64,000 nt of DNA from Astrobacterium formosum (GTDB taxonomy: Bacteria > Pseudomonadota > Alphaproteobacteria > Rhizobiales > Xanthobacteraceae). The DNA is taken from positions 62,001-126,000 of the forward strand of contig JAVDCA010000013.1 in the NCBI GenBank assembly GCA_030848545.1. The letters run 5' to 3'. Below, piece by piece: positions 29,462-39,862 of the stretch. The translations under genes were made by a program, and so were the position numbers. The notes below the pieces were generated by a model. It did not search any database. It was given only the letters and a program-made list of their open reading frames with translations, and was not told the origin of the DNA. Positions within the stretch are counted from its first letter, which is position 1, and each line of letters opens with the position of its first letter.

Positions 29462-29737
29462 AGCGGTCGTCTCCCTCGGTCGTTCACGCCGCCGGTTCGG
29501 GAGGTGGTTTCATGATGCCGGTCGAATGCCGCCCGGCGCCGGTCTCGACGACGTCCAGGTTGAACTGGCGGCGGAGCCATTCCAGGCGGTGGCGCTTGTC
29601 TTGAGGGGCGATCGTGGATGTCCGCTCTCACCGGAGTTCGCCGGCAAGGCAATTGCAGCTACTGAAGGATGCACTCCGCCGACTCCAGATTTACAGAACT
29701 CAGCGGTACCGATAATGAGGGCGGGCGGCGGCTGTCA

Positions 29738-30433
29738 ATGCCAGACCTGCCGTGGGGAGTAGAGTTGAAAACCACAACCGCCACGCCCAAGAACGCCGGA
29801 CATCGTCCGCCGGCCCGTCCCCGAGGACGTCCCAAACTTCGTGCCGACGACGCGCGCCGCCGCGAGATCCTCGCCCACGCACAGGAGACGTTTCTCGCCC
29901 GGGGCTATGCGGGCACCACCACCGACGTGGTGGCGGCGCGCTGCCGCATGTCCAAGCAGACCCTCTACCGCCTGTTTCCCAGCAAGACGGCACTCTTCCG
30001 GGCCATGATCGAGGCCCATCGGCAGACCATGCTCGACCTGCCGCGGCACGACGAGGAAGCCTCGCTGGCGGAGGTCATCGCGGCGATCTTTCGTATCGAC
30101 ATCGACGCCGACGAGGAGCGTGCGCGCGCCGCCTTCATTCACCTGGCGATGATGGAGTCCCACCAATTTCCGGAAATCGCCGATCTCGTCCGGCGCCACG
30201 GCGTCGAGCCGTCGCGACGGCTGCTCGCCGAGTGGCTGGCCGGGCAGTGCGCCCGTGGTGCCATTCGGCTCGACGATGTCGAAAGCGGGGCGCGCATGCT
30301 GATGGACATGATTTTCGGCGCCATGGGGCCGCCCTCGGGCAATCTGGGGTGGTCGGACCTCGCCGCCCGCAAGGTCCATATCCGCCGCTGCATCGACGTC
30401 TTCCTCGACGGCGTGCGGGCCCGCCCCGATTGA
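29738..30433 (+). CDS. TetR-family regulator, probable macAB repressor
   Basis: About 231 residues. The helix-turn-helix domain reads RREILAHAQETFLARGYAGT followed by TDVVAARCRMSKQTLYRLFPSKTALF, the canonical TetR pattern. The ligand-binding half is helical and shows the C-terminal AefR-like form (ARMLMDMIFGAMGP). The start is uncertain. ATG 29738 has a weak site, while TTG 29765 has GGGGAG at good spacing and would remove nine residues. Its divergent position to macAB, with a 276-bp shared control region, suggests that it represses the exporter and responds to an exported compound. Confidence 0.85.
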   Translation: MPDLPWGVELKTTTATPKNAGHRPPARPRGRPKLRADDARRREILAHAQETFLARGYAGTTTDVVAARCRMSKQTLYRLFPSKTALFRAMIEAHRQTMLDLPRHDEEASLAEVIAAIFRIDIDADEERARAAFIHLAMMESHQFPEIADLVRRHGVEPSRRLLAEWLAGQCARGAIRLDDVESGARMLMDMIFGAMGPPSGNLGWSDLAARKVHIRRCIDVFLDGVRARPD

Positions 30434-30545
30434 CCCGTGGGATTGAAGCGCTATTCACTCGCGAGGTCGGCGATGGGCGGATGGTCTTGCGCGGTCATGG
30501 CCTTTCCTCCACAGTTGCGGCAGCGGTGGTATCGGAGGAGTGGCG

Positions 30546-31322
30546 GTGGTAGAAAGCAAGAAAAGGGTCGGTCTGTTCGTCACTTGTCTGGTCGATCTGA
30601 TACGGCCGTCGGTCGGCTTCGCCGCCGCCAAGCTCATCGAGGACGCAGGCTTTATGGTCGAGGTGCCGCGCCAGACCTGCTGCGGCCAGCCGGCCTTCAA
30701 TTCGGGCGATCGTGCCACCGCCCGCGCGCTGGCCGAGCAGGTGATCGCGGCGTTCGAGGGCTTCGACTACGTGGTGGCGCCGTCGGGATCGTGCGGCGGC
30801 CAGCTCAAGATCCATTACCCCGAACTGTTTCGCGACGATCCCGACTGGCTGGCGCGCGCCGACGCCTTCGCGGCCAAGACCTACGAACTGGTGTCGTTCC
30901 TGGTCGACGTCGCCGGCGTCACCCATGTGGACGCCACCTTCGAGGGGACGGCGACCTATCACGACGCCTGCTCCGGCCTGCGCGAGCTCGGCGTGCGCGT
31001 CCAGCCGCGCCGCCTGCTCGGCACCGTGCAGGGCCTGACCATGAAGGAGATGGCCGACTCCGAGGTGTGCTGCGGCTTCGGCGGCACCTTCGCGACCAAG
31101 TATCCCGACATTTCGGCGACCATCGTCGCCAAGAAGGCCGCCAACGTGGTGGCGACCGGTGCCGACATGGTCATCGCCGGCGATCTCGGCTGCCTCATGA
31201 ACATGGCCGGCAAGCTTTCCCGCGACGGCAAGACGATCGAGGTCCGCCACGTCGCCGAAGTGCTCGCCGGCATGTCCGACCTGCCGGCGATCGGCGCCCC
31301 CCCGCGCGAGCGCACCCCATGA
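30546..31322 (+). CDS. lutA: LutA, L-lactate utilisation (Fe-S) protein
   Basis: 258 residues. It has two CCG cysteine-rich domains: PRQTCCGQPAFNSG near residue 40 and SEVCCGFGGTFATKYP near residue 178, as in LutA/GlpC-type proteins that carry a noncubane Fe-S cluster. VAPSGSCGGQ lies between them. GTG 30546 is taken because GGAGGA (30534-30539) is properly spaced for it; GTG 30540 touches the site. LutA, LutB and LutC oxidise L-lactate to pyruvate in the cytoplasm. The stop codon overlaps the lutB ATG. Confidence 0.92.
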   Translation: MVESKKRVGLFVTCLVDLIRPSVGFAAAKLIEDAGFMVEVPRQTCCGQPAFNSGDRATARALAEQVIAAFEGFDYVVAPSGSCGGQLKIHYPELFRDDPDWLARADAFAAKTYELVSFLVDVAGVTHVDATFEGTATYHDACSGLRELGVRVQPRRLLGTVQGLTMKEMADSEVCCGFGGTFATKYPDISATIVAKKAANVVATGADMVIAGDLGCLMNMAGKLSRDGKTIEVRHVAEVLAGMSDLPAIGAPPRERTP

Positions 31323-32746
31323 GCGCCGTCGTCACATCGCCGGCCTTCAAGGCCAACGCCAAGGCGGCGCTCGCCGACACCGAGCTGCAGAAGGCGCTCG
31401 CCCTCGTCGAGGTCAATTTCATCGTCCGCCGCCGCGCCGCCGCCGACCAGTTGCCGGAATTCGAGGCGCTACGCGACGAGGCGCGCGACATCAAGGATCA
31501 CGCCCTCGCGCATCTCGATCTCTACCTGGAGGAATACGAAAAGCGCGTCGTCGCCCATGGCGGTCATGTCCATTTCGCCGTCGACGCCGAGGAGGCCCGC
31601 CGCATCGTCCTCGATGTCTGCCGCCGGCTCGGTGCCAAGACGGTGACCAAGGGCAAGACGATGATCGGCGAGGAGATCGGCATCAACTCCTTCCTGGAAG
31701 CGAACGGCGTCGTGCCGATCGAGACCGATCTGGGCGAATACCTGATCCAGCTGCGCGGCGAACTGCCCTCGCACATCATCGCGCCGGCGGTGCACCTCAC
31801 CAAGGCGCAGGTCGCCGCCGATTTCCGCCGCTGCCACGCCGATCTGCCCCGTGACCGCGATCTCACGGAGCCGACCACGCTTGCCGCCGAGGCGCGCACG
31901 GTGCTGCGGCAAAAGTTCCTCGCCGCCGATGTCGGCATCACCGGCGCCAACTTCCTCATCGCCGAGACCGGCTCGTCGGTGATCGTCACCAACGAGGGCA
32001 ATGGCGACCTCACCCAGACGTTGCCGAAGGCCCACATCGTGCTCGCCTCGATCGACAAGGTGGTGCCGACCCTCGAGGATCTCTCCCAGCTCCTGCGCGT
32101 GCTCGCCCGGTCGGCGACCGGCCAGGAGGCGAGCGTCTACACCACGGTGTCGACCGGTCCGCGGCGCGCGGACGATCCGGACGGGCCGAACGAGTATCAC
32201 GTCGTCATCCTCGACAACGGCCGCTCCAACATGCTCGGCGGTCAGTTCCGCGACATCCTGCGCTGCATCCGCTGCGGCGCCTGCATGAATCATTGCCCTG
32301 TCTATTCGGCGGTCGGCGGCCATGCCTATGGCTGGGTCTATCCCGGCCCCATGGGGGCGGTGATGACCCCGGCGCTGGTCGGTATCGACAAGACCGGCCA
32401 CCTGCCCAACGCTTCGACGTTCTGCGGCCGTTGCGAAGAAGTCTGTCCGGTGCGCATCCCGCTGCCGAAGATGCTGCGACATTGGCGCGAGCGCGAGTTC
32501 GAACGACGACTGTCACCGGCGACGGTGCGGGCGGGTCTGCGCTTCTGGGCCTTCTTCGCCCGGCATCCGCGCCTCTACGGGTTGGCGACGCTCGTGTTCG
32601 CGCGCTCGCTCGCCTGGTTCGGCCGCCGGCGCGGCCGCTTTCGCTTCCTGCCGTTCGCGCGCGGTTGGACGCGCCATCGTGATTTTCCCGCCCCGATGGG
32701 ATCGACCTTCCAGGCCCAGTGGCGGTCACGCCGGAGGTCGTCATGA
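31319..32746 (+). CDS. lutB: LutB, L-lactate utilisation iron-sulfur protein
   Basis: 475 residues starting at the ATGA overlap with lutA. The N-terminal LUD domain covers residues about 70-300, including GKTMIGEEIGINSFLE and FLIAETGSSVIVTNEGNGD. Two [4Fe-4S] motifs follow: CIRCGACMNHCPVY and CGRCEEVCPVRIPLP. The C-terminal tail is basic (RRRGRFRFLPFARGW), as in typical LutB. It transfers electrons from lactate oxidation together with LutA and LutC. Translation is coupled on both sides. Confidence 0.94.
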   Translation: MSAVVTSPAFKANAKAALADTELQKALALVEVNFIVRRRAAADQLPEFEALRDEARDIKDHALAHLDLYLEEYEKRVVAHGGHVHFAVDAEEARRIVLDVCRRLGAKTVTKGKTMIGEEIGINSFLEANGVVPIETDLGEYLIQLRGELPSHIIAPAVHLTKAQVAADFRRCHADLPRDRDLTEPTTLAAEARTVLRQKFLAADVGITGANFLIAETGSSVIVTNEGNGDLTQTLPKAHIVLASIDKVVPTLEDLSQLLRVLARSATGQEASVYTTVSTGPRRADDPDGPNEYHVVILDNGRSNMLGGQFRDILRCIRCGACMNHCPVYSAVGGHAYGWVYPGPMGAVMTPALVGIDKTGHLPNASTFCGRCEEVCPVRIPLPKMLRHWREREFERRLSPATVRAGLRFWAFFARHPRLYGLATLVFARSLAWFGRRRGRFRFLPFARGWTRHRDFPAPMGSTFQAQWRSRRRSS

Positions 32747-33420
32747 GTGGACGCGATACCGTGATGGCTTCGATTCGCCGCGGCCTCGGCGTCAGCGGCC
32801 GCGAGGCGCCGCGCCGCCAGGCGGTGGAAAGCCGCATTGCCGGCCATCCGTCTGGCCTGCGGCCGGCGCGCGGACAGTTGCCGCCGAAGGAGCGGCTCGA
32901 ACTGTTCGTCACCATGGTGGAGCGATCGGCCGCGACGGTCGCCCGCGTCGGAGCCCTCGACGACGTGCCGGCGGCGGTGGCCGAATTCCTGCGTCGGCAC
33001 AACCTGCCCATGCGGGCGCAACGCGGCGCCGATGCTTCGCTTGCCGCCATGCCGTGGGCGGCCGAGACGACGCTCGCGATCGACGCCGGTCCGCCCGATC
33101 CGGCCTCCCTCGCGGCGGTGTCGCGCGCCATGGCGGGCATCACCGAGACCGGCACGCTCGTCCTTGCCTCGGGGCCGGACAATCCGACCTCGCTCAATTT
33201 CCTGCCCGACAATCACGTGGTGGTGGTGACGGCGGCCGACGTCGCCGGCGATTTTGACGCCGTGTGGGCGCGGCTGCGCGAGAAATACGGCGAGAGCCTG
33301 CCGCGCGCCGTCAATCTCGTCACCGGCCCCTCGCGCACCGCCGACATCGAGCAGACGCTGGTCATCGGCGCCCACGGGCCCAGGCGGTTGCACGTGGTCG
33401 TGGTCGGCGAAGCGGAGTAG
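32743..33420 (+). CDS. lutC: LutC, L-lactate utilisation LUD-domain protein
   Basis: 225 residues from ATG 32743, overlapping the lutB stop. The LUD domain shows AGITETGTLVLASGPDNP, LNFLPDNHVVVV and VTGPSRTADIEQTLVIGAHGP, all typical of LutC/YkgG. No Fe-S motif, as expected. It completes the lutABC operon. No lactate permease or LldR-type regulator gene is adjacent. Confidence 0.93.
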   Translation: MSGRDTVMASIRRGLGVSGREAPRRQAVESRIAGHPSGLRPARGQLPPKERLELFVTMVERSAATVARVGALDDVPAAVAEFLRRHNLPMRAQRGADASLAAMPWAAETTLAIDAGPPDPASLAAVSRAMAGITETGTLVLASGPDNPTSLNFLPDNHVVVVTAADVAGDFDAVWARLREKYGESLPRAVNLVTGPSRTADIEQTLVIGAHGPRRLHVVVVGEAE

Positions 33421-33437
33421 GCTTTCGTCAGGCGGCC

Positions 33438-34291
<854 letters not shown>

Positions 34292-34485
34292 AGGCGAAGC
34301 CGGGCCGGGGTCGACCGCTCATCCGACGAGCCGGCCTACCTTAAGGTTATCGCGCGGTAGTAATGCACGCTTACATTTTTTGAAGTATTGATCCGTTTGA
34401 ATTTCCTACTATGCCGATCTGTGCGCCGCCCCGGCGGGGGGGTACGCAAGGACGGGCCCCGGTGCAGCGCCGGGCGGGGGACATC

Positions 34486-35829
34486 ATGGCACGTAAATAT
34501 TTCGGTACCGACGGCATCCGCGGCCGCGCCAATCATCTGATCACCGCCGACCTGGCGCTCAAGGTGGGGCAGGCGGCGGGTCTCCTGTTCCGGCGCGGCG
34601 AGCACCGCCATCGGGTGCTGATCGGCAAGGATACCCGGCTGTCCGGCTACATGATCGAGACCGCGCTGGTGGCCGGATTTACCTCCGTCGGCATGGATGT
34701 GCTGCTGACCGGCCCGATGCCGACACCGGCTGTCGCCATGCTGACGCGGTCCATGCGCGCCGATCTCGGCGTCATGATCTCCGCTTCCCACAATCCTTAC
34801 GACGACAACGGCATCAAGCTGTTCGGCCCCGACGGATATAAACTCAGCGACGAGGTCGAGCACGAGATCGAGGAACTGATCGACGGAGATCTCACCAAGC
34901 GGGTGGCGAAGCCCGCCGCACTCGGCCGCGCCAAGCGCATCGACGGCGTCCAGGATCGCTACATCGAATTCGCCAAGCGCACGCTGCCGAAGAATCTCTC
35001 GCTCGAAGGCCTGCGCGCCGTGATCGATTGCGCCAACGGTGCCGCCTACAAGGTCGCCCCCGAGGCTCTGTGGGAGCTCGGCGCCGAGGTGATCCCCATG
35101 GGGGTCGATCCGGACGGCTTCAACATCAACAAGGAGTGCGGCTCGACCTCGCCGGACGCGCTCGCCCGCAAGGTGCGCGAGATGCGCGCCGATATCGGCA
35201 TCGCGCTCGACGGCGACGCCGATCGGGTCCTGATCGTCGACGAGCTCGGCCATGTGGTTGACGGCGACCAGTTGCTCGCCGTCATTGCCGAGACCTGGAA
35301 GGAAGAGGGCCTGTTGGCGAAACCGGGCGTGGTCGCCACGGTGATGTCCAATCTCGGCTTCGAGCGCCACCTCAAAGGCATCGGCCTGTCGCTCGTGCGC
35401 ACACCGGTGGGCGACCGCTATGTGCTCGAGCAGATGCGCGAGCAGGGCTACAATGTCGGGGGCGAAACGTCGGGCCACATCATCCTGTCGGACTACACGA
35501 CCACGGGCGACGGTTTCGTCGCCGCCCTGCAGGTGCTGGCGGTGGTCAAGAAGTTCGACCGGCCGGTGTCGGAGGTGTGCCACCGCTTCGAGGCGCTGCC
35601 GCAGGTGACCAAGAACGTCCGCTACCGCTCCGGCAAGCCGCTGGAGGACAAGAAAGTCCGCTCGGTCATCGCCGATGCCGAACAGCGTCTCAACGGCCAT
35701 GGTCGCCTGATCGTGCGGCCCTCCGGCACCGAGCCGGTGATCCGCGTCACCGGCGAGGGCGACGACAAGTTCCTTGTCGAGGAAATCGTCGACGACATCG
35801 TCGACGCGGTGTCGGCCGCCGCCGCCTGA
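34486..35829 (+). CDS. glmM: Phosphoglucosamine mutase
   Basis: 447 residues, standard for GlmM. It starts [16 protein letters not shown]. The phosphoserine loop is [17 protein letters not shown] (Ser near 102), the metal loop is IALDGDADR near 244, the sugar-binding loop is GGETSGHI, and the phosphate-binding loop is [11 protein letters not shown] near the C-terminus. It converts glucosamine-6-phosphate to glucosamine-1-phosphate for UDP-GlcNAc, peptidoglycan and lipopolysaccharide. The gene is not next to ftsH or folP here. ATG 34486 has GGGGG upstream and the correct family N-terminus. Confidence 0.97.
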   Translation: MARKYFGTDGIRGRANHLITADLALKVGQAAGLLFRRGEHRHRVLIGKDTRLSGYMIETALVAGFTSVGMDVLLTGPMPTPAVAMLTRSMRADLGVMISASHNPYDDNGIKLFGPDGYKLSDEVEHEIEELIDGDLTKRVAKPAALGRAKRIDGVQDRYIEFAKRTLPKNLSLEGLRAVIDCANGAAYKVAPEALWELGAEVIPMGVDPDGFNINKECGSTSPDALARKVREMRADIGIALDGDADRVLIVDELGHVVDGDQLLAVIAETWKEEGLLAKPGVVATVMSNLGFERHLKGIGLSLVRTPVGDRYVLEQMREQGYNVGGETSGHIILSDYTTTGDGFVAALQVLAVVKKFDRPVSEVCHRFEALPQVTKNVRYRSGKPLEDKKVRSVIADAEQRLNGHGRLIVRPSGTEPVIRVTGEGDDKFLVEEIVDDIVDAVSAAAA

Positions 35830-36086
35830 GCAGATTACGCTGGCGCCGGAGCCCCGCTCAAGCGCCGGCGAAACCCCGGGGATGAAGCCTTTTTCCGGAC
35901 CGGCAGATCCGCCCGTTCGTGATGGCGCCGAGCCCTGGGCTTTTCATGCTCAGCCCAGGCTACGAGAAGGCCCCCGGCGCGACGCCTTCCTTCGTTCAGC
36001 ACAACCTGTGCGCTCGGGTGACGCCCGCCGGCGGTAGCCCCCGGCCGTGGCCGCGTGCGATTCGCGGCTTCCGTCGGCCGCATTAC

Positions 36087-36101
36087 TTAACAAGATGTTA
36101 A
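36087..36101 (+). promoter_or_regulatory. CtrA-type binding site 1
   Basis: TTAA-CAAGATG-TTAA, a full match to the CtrA consensus TTAA-N7-TTAA. A related TTAA-N7-TTAT lies at 36120-36134. Both are in the AT-rich region upstream of the outer membrane protein gene. Confidence 0.6.
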
Positions 36102-36241
36102 GTATCAGTTACCAAACTATTAAGTAATTGTTATATTTTGGTTAATATAGGCAAAATCGTGTGTTGTCTTTGCCACAGTTGTCGTTGGATGTATCGAGGA
36201 ATGCCGTTTTGTACGTAAATATTCGTGGTTAAAACTTAAGG

Positions 36242-36256
36242 TTAAGTCCCGTTTAA
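36242..36256 (+). promoter_or_regulatory. CtrA-type binding site 2
   Basis: TTAA-GTCCCGT-TTAA, a second full match, in a cluster with two more TTAA half-sites (36228-36240). It lies 83 bp before the start codon at 36339. Confidence 0.6.
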
Positions 36257-36338
36257 GAAATGGCTGACATCCTGGCGGCGGTCACAGGACTTGTAAGGGT
36301 CGCGTCGAGTCGCGTCCTGCCACCAAAGAGGATCAGCC

Positions 36339-37172
36339 ATGGGCACCGCAAAGTCAGTCCTTCTCGCAGGAGCGATGACGCTTCTCGCCTATCCGGCGGC
36401 CAATGCCGCCGACCTGCCGCCGATCATGCCCGTGAAGGCACCGGCCGTGTACGATTATTCGGGATGGTACCTGCGCGGCGACATCGGCATGACCAATCAG
36501 AGGGTCGGCAGCCTGCACGTCGCCCAGTACGACGTCGTGACGTCGCAATTCGATCATCGTGACAACACCTTCGACAGCGCGCCATTGTTCGGGGTCGGCG
36601 TCGGTTATCAGCTCAACAGCTGGCTGCGCTTCGATGTCACCGGCGAATATCGCGGCAAGTCGTCGTTCCGTGGTGGTGACACCTACACCTATGCGGACGG
36701 CGCCAACACCGGCTCCGGCTTCAACAACTTCACCGCCGAAAAGTCGGAGTGGACCGTCCTCGCCAACGCCTATATCGATCTCGGCACCTGGTACGGCATC
36801 ACGCCGTTCATCGGCGCCGGCGTCGGTGCGAGCCGCAACACGATCCACAATTTCAAGGACGTCGGCTACAACAACGACAACCTCAACGGCACCAACACCA
36901 GCAGCGCCTACGGCGCCGACGCGAGCAAGTGGAGTCTCGCCTGGGCGGCGCACGCGGGCCTCGCCTATCAGGTCACGCCCGGCCTGACCATGGAACTCGC
37001 CTATCGCTACATCGACCTCGGCAAGGCCGAGACCGGCGACATCATCGGCTTCGACGGATCCAATGCGACCTACAATCCGGTCGAGTTCCGCGACATCACC
37101 TCGCACGACGTGAAGTTCGGCCTGCGCTGGATGCTGGCGCCCGAATATTCGCCGCTGATGCGCAAGGGCTGA
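36339..37172 (+). CDS. Outer membrane beta-barrel protein (Omp25/RopB-like)
   Basis: 277 residues. Signal peptide of about 23 residues ends ANAADLPP, the typical start of mature Hyphomicrobiales Omp25-like proteins. Alternating strands follow (SGWYLRGDIGMTNQ, LFGVGVGYQLNSWLRFDVTGEY, GITPFIGAGVGASRN, TMELAYRYIDLGKAE). The C-terminal strand HDVKFGLRWML is followed by a short tail. These are abundant small barrels that stabilise the outer membrane. Two CtrA-type sites upstream suggest cell-cycle-dependent expression. A strong terminator follows at 37203. Confidence 0.9.
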   Translation: MGTAKSVLLAGAMTLLAYPAANAADLPPIMPVKAPAVYDYSGWYLRGDIGMTNQRVGSLHVAQYDVVTSQFDHRDNTFDSAPLFGVGVGYQLNSWLRFDVTGEYRGKSSFRGGDTYTYADGANTGSGFNNFTAEKSEWTVLANAYIDLGTWYGITPFIGAGVGASRNTIHNFKDVGYNNDNLNGTNTSSAYGADASKWSLAWAAHAGLAYQVTPGLTMELAYRYIDLGKAETGDIIGFDGSNATYNPVEFRDITSHDVKFGLRWMLAPEYSPLMRKG

Positions 37173-37202
37173 TCCGGCTTCGACCACGCGACGATCGAAT
37201 CT

Positions 37203-37230
37203 AAAACGGCGCGGATTTCCGCGCCGTTTT
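37203..37230 (+). terminator. Intrinsic terminator after the first barrel gene
   Basis: AAAACGGCGCGG pairs over 12 bp with CCGCGCCGTTTT (loop ATTT), ending in TTTT. It lies 30 bp past the stop codon. Confidence 0.85.
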
Positions 37231-37268
37231 CGCGTTCGTTCGCGGCGACCTCGTCTTCGAGCCGACCT

Positions 37269-37351
37269 CGTCATTGCGAGGAGCGAAGCGACGAAGCAAT
37301 CCAGTCTTCCTTCTCGGCCGCTGGATTGCTTCGCTTTCGCTCGCAATAACG
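37269..37351. repeat. CGTCATTGCGAG repeat, inverted pair
   Basis: The left arm, beginning CGTCATTGCGAGGAGCGAAG and ending GAAGCAATCCAG, faces CTGGATTGCTTCGCTTTCG, ending CTCGCAATAACG. The arms are 16 bases apart. It fills the gap between the two barrel genes. Confidence 0.85.
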
Positions 37352-37515
37352 GGAACAAGCATGACCGGGACGAGCGCGGCAACACGTTCGACTGGGGCGC
37401 TCAAATACGCTTCGACCCGCATTTCTTTTGCTGCGCGTTCGGGCGCGGTCAACCGTCCATTAAGGTTAATCATTCACACTGCGCATCGTGTCGTTGTATT
37501 CCTGAGGAGTGGCGT

Positions 37516-38346
37516 ATGCGGTGTGGTGTTGCGACGGTCCTCGCTGTTGGTCTCGGCTTCGGACTGGTGTCGTCGGCATCGGCGGCGGACTACGGCCCGC
37601 TGCGCGGCTCGACCTTCGATCCGCCGCGCTATCGCAACTGGGAAGGTTTTTATGTCGGCGGCCAGGTCGGCACCGGTGGCGGCGGCGCCGATTTCAGTGG
37701 CGAAGGCTCGGCTCTGATCAACCGTCTCACCGATCACCTGTTCTGGCAGAGCTCGGACATTTCGAGTTGGCTGACGGCGGGAAAGGCCGACACGGGTCAG
37801 GAACTGCAGTACGGCGCTTTCATCGGCTACAACATGCAGTGGGGTGACGTCGTTCTCGGTGTCGACGCCAGTTACAATCACACCGACCTGTCCGCGGTTG
37901 CGCAGGGTCGCACCCCGACTTCTGGCTATATCCAGGTCCAGGACGGCAATGGCTGGATCTGGCCGACGGCCGTGAGCGGAGAAAGCCGCATCACGTTGAC
38001 GGACTTTGGAACGATCCGCGGCCGCGCCGGCTGGGCGGTCGGATCGTTCCTGCCCTACGTCACCGGCGGCCTCGCGCTCGGCAGAGCCTCTTACGGCAGC
38101 ACCGCGACGGTGGCATGGAGCAGCGCCCGTGACGGAACCGGAACAAATCCTGCCCCTAACCCGGGAAGCATGTCCACCAGCGACGGCAAGTCCAACGCGC
38201 TGATCTACGGCTGGTCGGCGGGTATCGGCATGGATGTGGCGCTGACTCAGAACATCTTCCTGCGCGGCGAATACGAGTTCATCCAGTTCTCGCAGTCGAA
38301 ACTCAATCTCAACAACGCCCGAGCCGGCCTCGGCATCAAATTCTGA
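37516..38346 (+). CDS. Second outer membrane beta-barrel protein
   Basis: 276 residues. Signal peptide ends SSASAADY. Barrel strands are visible: WEGFYVGGQVGTGGGGADF, LQYGAFIGYNMQWGDVVLGVDASY, TIRGRAGWAVGSFLPYVTGGLALG, IYGWSAGIGMDVALTQNIFLRGEYEF. It ends ARAGLGIKF, with the terminal Phe recognised by the outer membrane assembly machinery. Same broad Omp25/Omp31-like family as the preceding gene but clearly diverged. A TTAAGGTTAA element lies about 55 bp upstream. Confidence 0.88.
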   Translation: MRCGVATVLAVGLGFGLVSSASAADYGPLRGSTFDPPRYRNWEGFYVGGQVGTGGGGADFSGEGSALINRLTDHLFWQSSDISSWLTAGKADTGQELQYGAFIGYNMQWGDVVLGVDASYNHTDLSAVAQGRTPTSGYIQVQDGNGWIWPTAVSGESRITLTDFGTIRGRAGWAVGSFLPYVTGGLALGRASYGSTATVAWSSARDGTGTNPAPNPGSMSTSDGKSNALIYGWSAGIGMDVALTQNIFLRGEYEFIQFSQSKLNLNNARAGLGIKF

Positions 38347-38390
38347 TCATACCGGTTCGGTTCGACCGTCACGGCCAGGATGTGTTTGAG

Positions 38391-38416
38391 GGACGTGCTT
38401 GACGGAAAGCACGTCC
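38391..38416 (+). terminator. Hairpin after the second barrel gene
   Basis: GGACGTGCTT pairs with AAGCACGTCC (10 bp, loop GACGGA) 45 bp past the stop. The T tract is weak (TTCAC). It may also be the first hairpin of the serC leader. Confidence 0.5.
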
Positions 38417-38483
38417 TTCACTATGCCCGACAGCGGGACACCCCTCCCCACCGAGGGGCGCCTATCTGGAAGGGTAGACTGAC
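38400..38483 (+). promoter_or_regulatory. Candidate structured leader of serC (serC RNA motif region)
   Basis: A serC RNA motif is known directly upstream of serC in alphaproteobacteria. Here a CCCCTC/GAGGGG hairpin (38441-38458) is followed by a CTATCTGGAAGGGTAG segment that would hold the GAAGGG ribosome binding site just before ATG 38484. Position and folding fit, but I could not check the consensus. Confidence 0.4.
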
Positions 38484-39656
38484 ATGACGAACGTGATGCC
38501 CGGCGTGCGGCCGGCAAACCCGCACTTTTCGTCCGGCCCCTGTGCCAAGCGCCCCGGCTGGACCCTGCAAGCCCTCAGTGACGCAGCTCTCGGTCGCTCC
38601 CACCGTGCCAAGATCGGCAAGGTGAAGCTGAAAGCCGCCATCGAGCTCACCCGCGAAGTCCTGCAAGTGCCGGCCGACTACAAGATCGGCATCGTGCCGG
38701 CGTCCGATACCGGCGCCATTGAGATGGCGCTATGGTCGCTCCTGGGCGCGCGTCCCGTCACCATGCTGGCGTGGGAATCGTTCGGCGAGGGCTGGGTCAC
38801 CGACGTCGTCAAGCAGCTCAAATTGAAGGACACGACGGTCCTCAAGGCGCCGTATGGCCAGTTGCCCGATCTCACCAAGGTCGATTGGTCGAACGACGTC
38901 GTGTTCACCTGGAACGGCACCACTTCGGGGGTGCGCGTGCCGAACAGCGACTGGATTAAGGCCGACCGCGAAGGCCTCGCGATCTGCGACGCGACCTCGG
39001 CCGCCTTCGCGCAACGGCTCGACTGGGCGAAGCTCGATGTCGTCACCTTCTCGTGGCAGAAAGCGCTCGGCGGCGAGGCCGCGCACGGCGTGCTGGTGTT
39101 GTCGCCGCGCGCCGTCGCGCGGCTCGAAAGCTACACGCCGCCGTGGCCGCTGCCGAAGATCTTCCGCATGACCAAGGGCGGCAAGCTCATCGACGGCATC
39201 TTCGTGGGCGAGACCATCAACACGCCGTCCATGCTGTGCGTCGAGGACTGGATCGACACGCTTTCCTGGGCGAAGTCGATCGGCGGTCTCGAAGCCCTGA
39301 TCGGTCGCGCCGACGCCAACACCAAGGTGATCGCCGATTGGGTGGCGAAGACGCCGTGGGCCGCGTTCCTGGCTGTCGATCCGGCGATCCGCTCCAACAC
39401 GTCGGTGTGCCTCGTGGTGACCGACCCGACCGTCACCGCACTCGCGGCCGACGCCCAGGTGGCGTTCGCCAAGGGCCTCGTCGCCGCCATCGAGAAGGAA
39501 GGCGGCGGGTTCGACTTCGGTCACTATCGCGACGCGCCTCCGGGCCTGCGCATCTGGTGCGGTGCGACGGTCGAGGCCAAGGACGTCGAGATTTTGACCC
39601 GGTGGCTCGACTGGGCTTTCGCGAAGGCCAAGGCGGCATTGCCCAAGGCGGCGTGA
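38484..39656 (+). CDS. serC: Phosphoserine aminotransferase
   Basis: 390 residues of the alphaproteobacterial SerC type (class V aminotransferase). It starts [20 protein letters not shown]. The pyridoxal phosphate lysine is in [15 protein letters not shown] near residue 196. GTTSGVRVP and ICDATSAAF are cofactor-binding segments. It converts 3-phosphohydroxypyruvate to phosphoserine, the second step of serine synthesis. serA, the first-step enzyme, follows after a repeat-filled 206-bp gap. An additional in-frame ATG lies five codons into the gene. Confidence 0.96.
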   Translation: MTNVMPGVRPANPHFSSGPCAKRPGWTLQALSDAALGRSHRAKIGKVKLKAAIELTREVLQVPADYKIGIVPASDTGAIEMALWSLLGARPVTMLAWESFGEGWVTDVVKQLKLKDTTVLKAPYGQLPDLTKVDWSNDVVFTWNGTTSGVRVPNSDWIKADREGLAICDATSAAFAQRLDWAKLDVVTFSWQKALGGEAAHGVLVLSPRAVARLESYTPPWPLPKIFRMTKGGKLIDGIFVGETINTPSMLCVEDWIDTLSWAKSIGGLEALIGRADANTKVIADWVAKTPWAAFLAVDPAIRSNTSVCLVVTDPTVTALAADAQVAFAKGLVAAIEKEGGGFDFGHYRDAPPGLRIWCGATVEAKDVEILTRWLDWAFAKAKAALPKAA

Positions 39657-39678
39657 CCGCGCCTCCGGCTTCGGACCC

Positions 39679-39837
39679 GTCGTCCTGAGGTGGCCGCCGT
39701 AGGCGGCCCTCGAAGGGCCGGCGAGCCCGGGCCTCGTCACTCAGATACTTCAACATCCCGAAAAGAGGCCGGTATTGACCGGCCGTGGCCGTCCATCCTT
39801 CGAGGCTCAGCTCGCGCTCGCACCTCAGGACGACGGG
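39679..39837. repeat. CGTCCTGAGGTG/CCTCGAAGG repeats in inverted orientation between serC and serA
   Basis: CGTCGTCCTGAGGTGGCCGCC with CCCTCGAAGGGCC (39679-39720) faces CCATCCTTCGAGG with CACCTCAGGACGACGGG (39791-39837). The same family occurs at 4926-4970. The pair resembles a REPIN with a spacer of about 70 bases. Confidence 0.8.
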
Positions 39838-39862
39838 TCATACGCAACAGGACACGAAAACC

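Larger units (their letters stand above)
35830..36338. other. Regulatory region between glmM and the outer membrane protein gene
   Basis: The 509 bases have no convincing gene. An imperfect hairpin (AGCCCTGGGCT...AGCCCAGGCT, 35931-35961) may end glmM transcription. Bases 36080-36260 are strikingly AT-rich for this genome and contain CtrA-type sites, marking the promoter of the gene at 36339. Confidence 0.6.

Noticed and set aside
35774-36083. Short frames on both strands after glmM
   Set aside because: They overlap a hairpin and have no start context or homology.
37457-37470. CtrA site upstream of the second barrel gene
   Set aside because: TTAAGGTTAA has a 2-base gap instead of 7 and does not match the full consensus.
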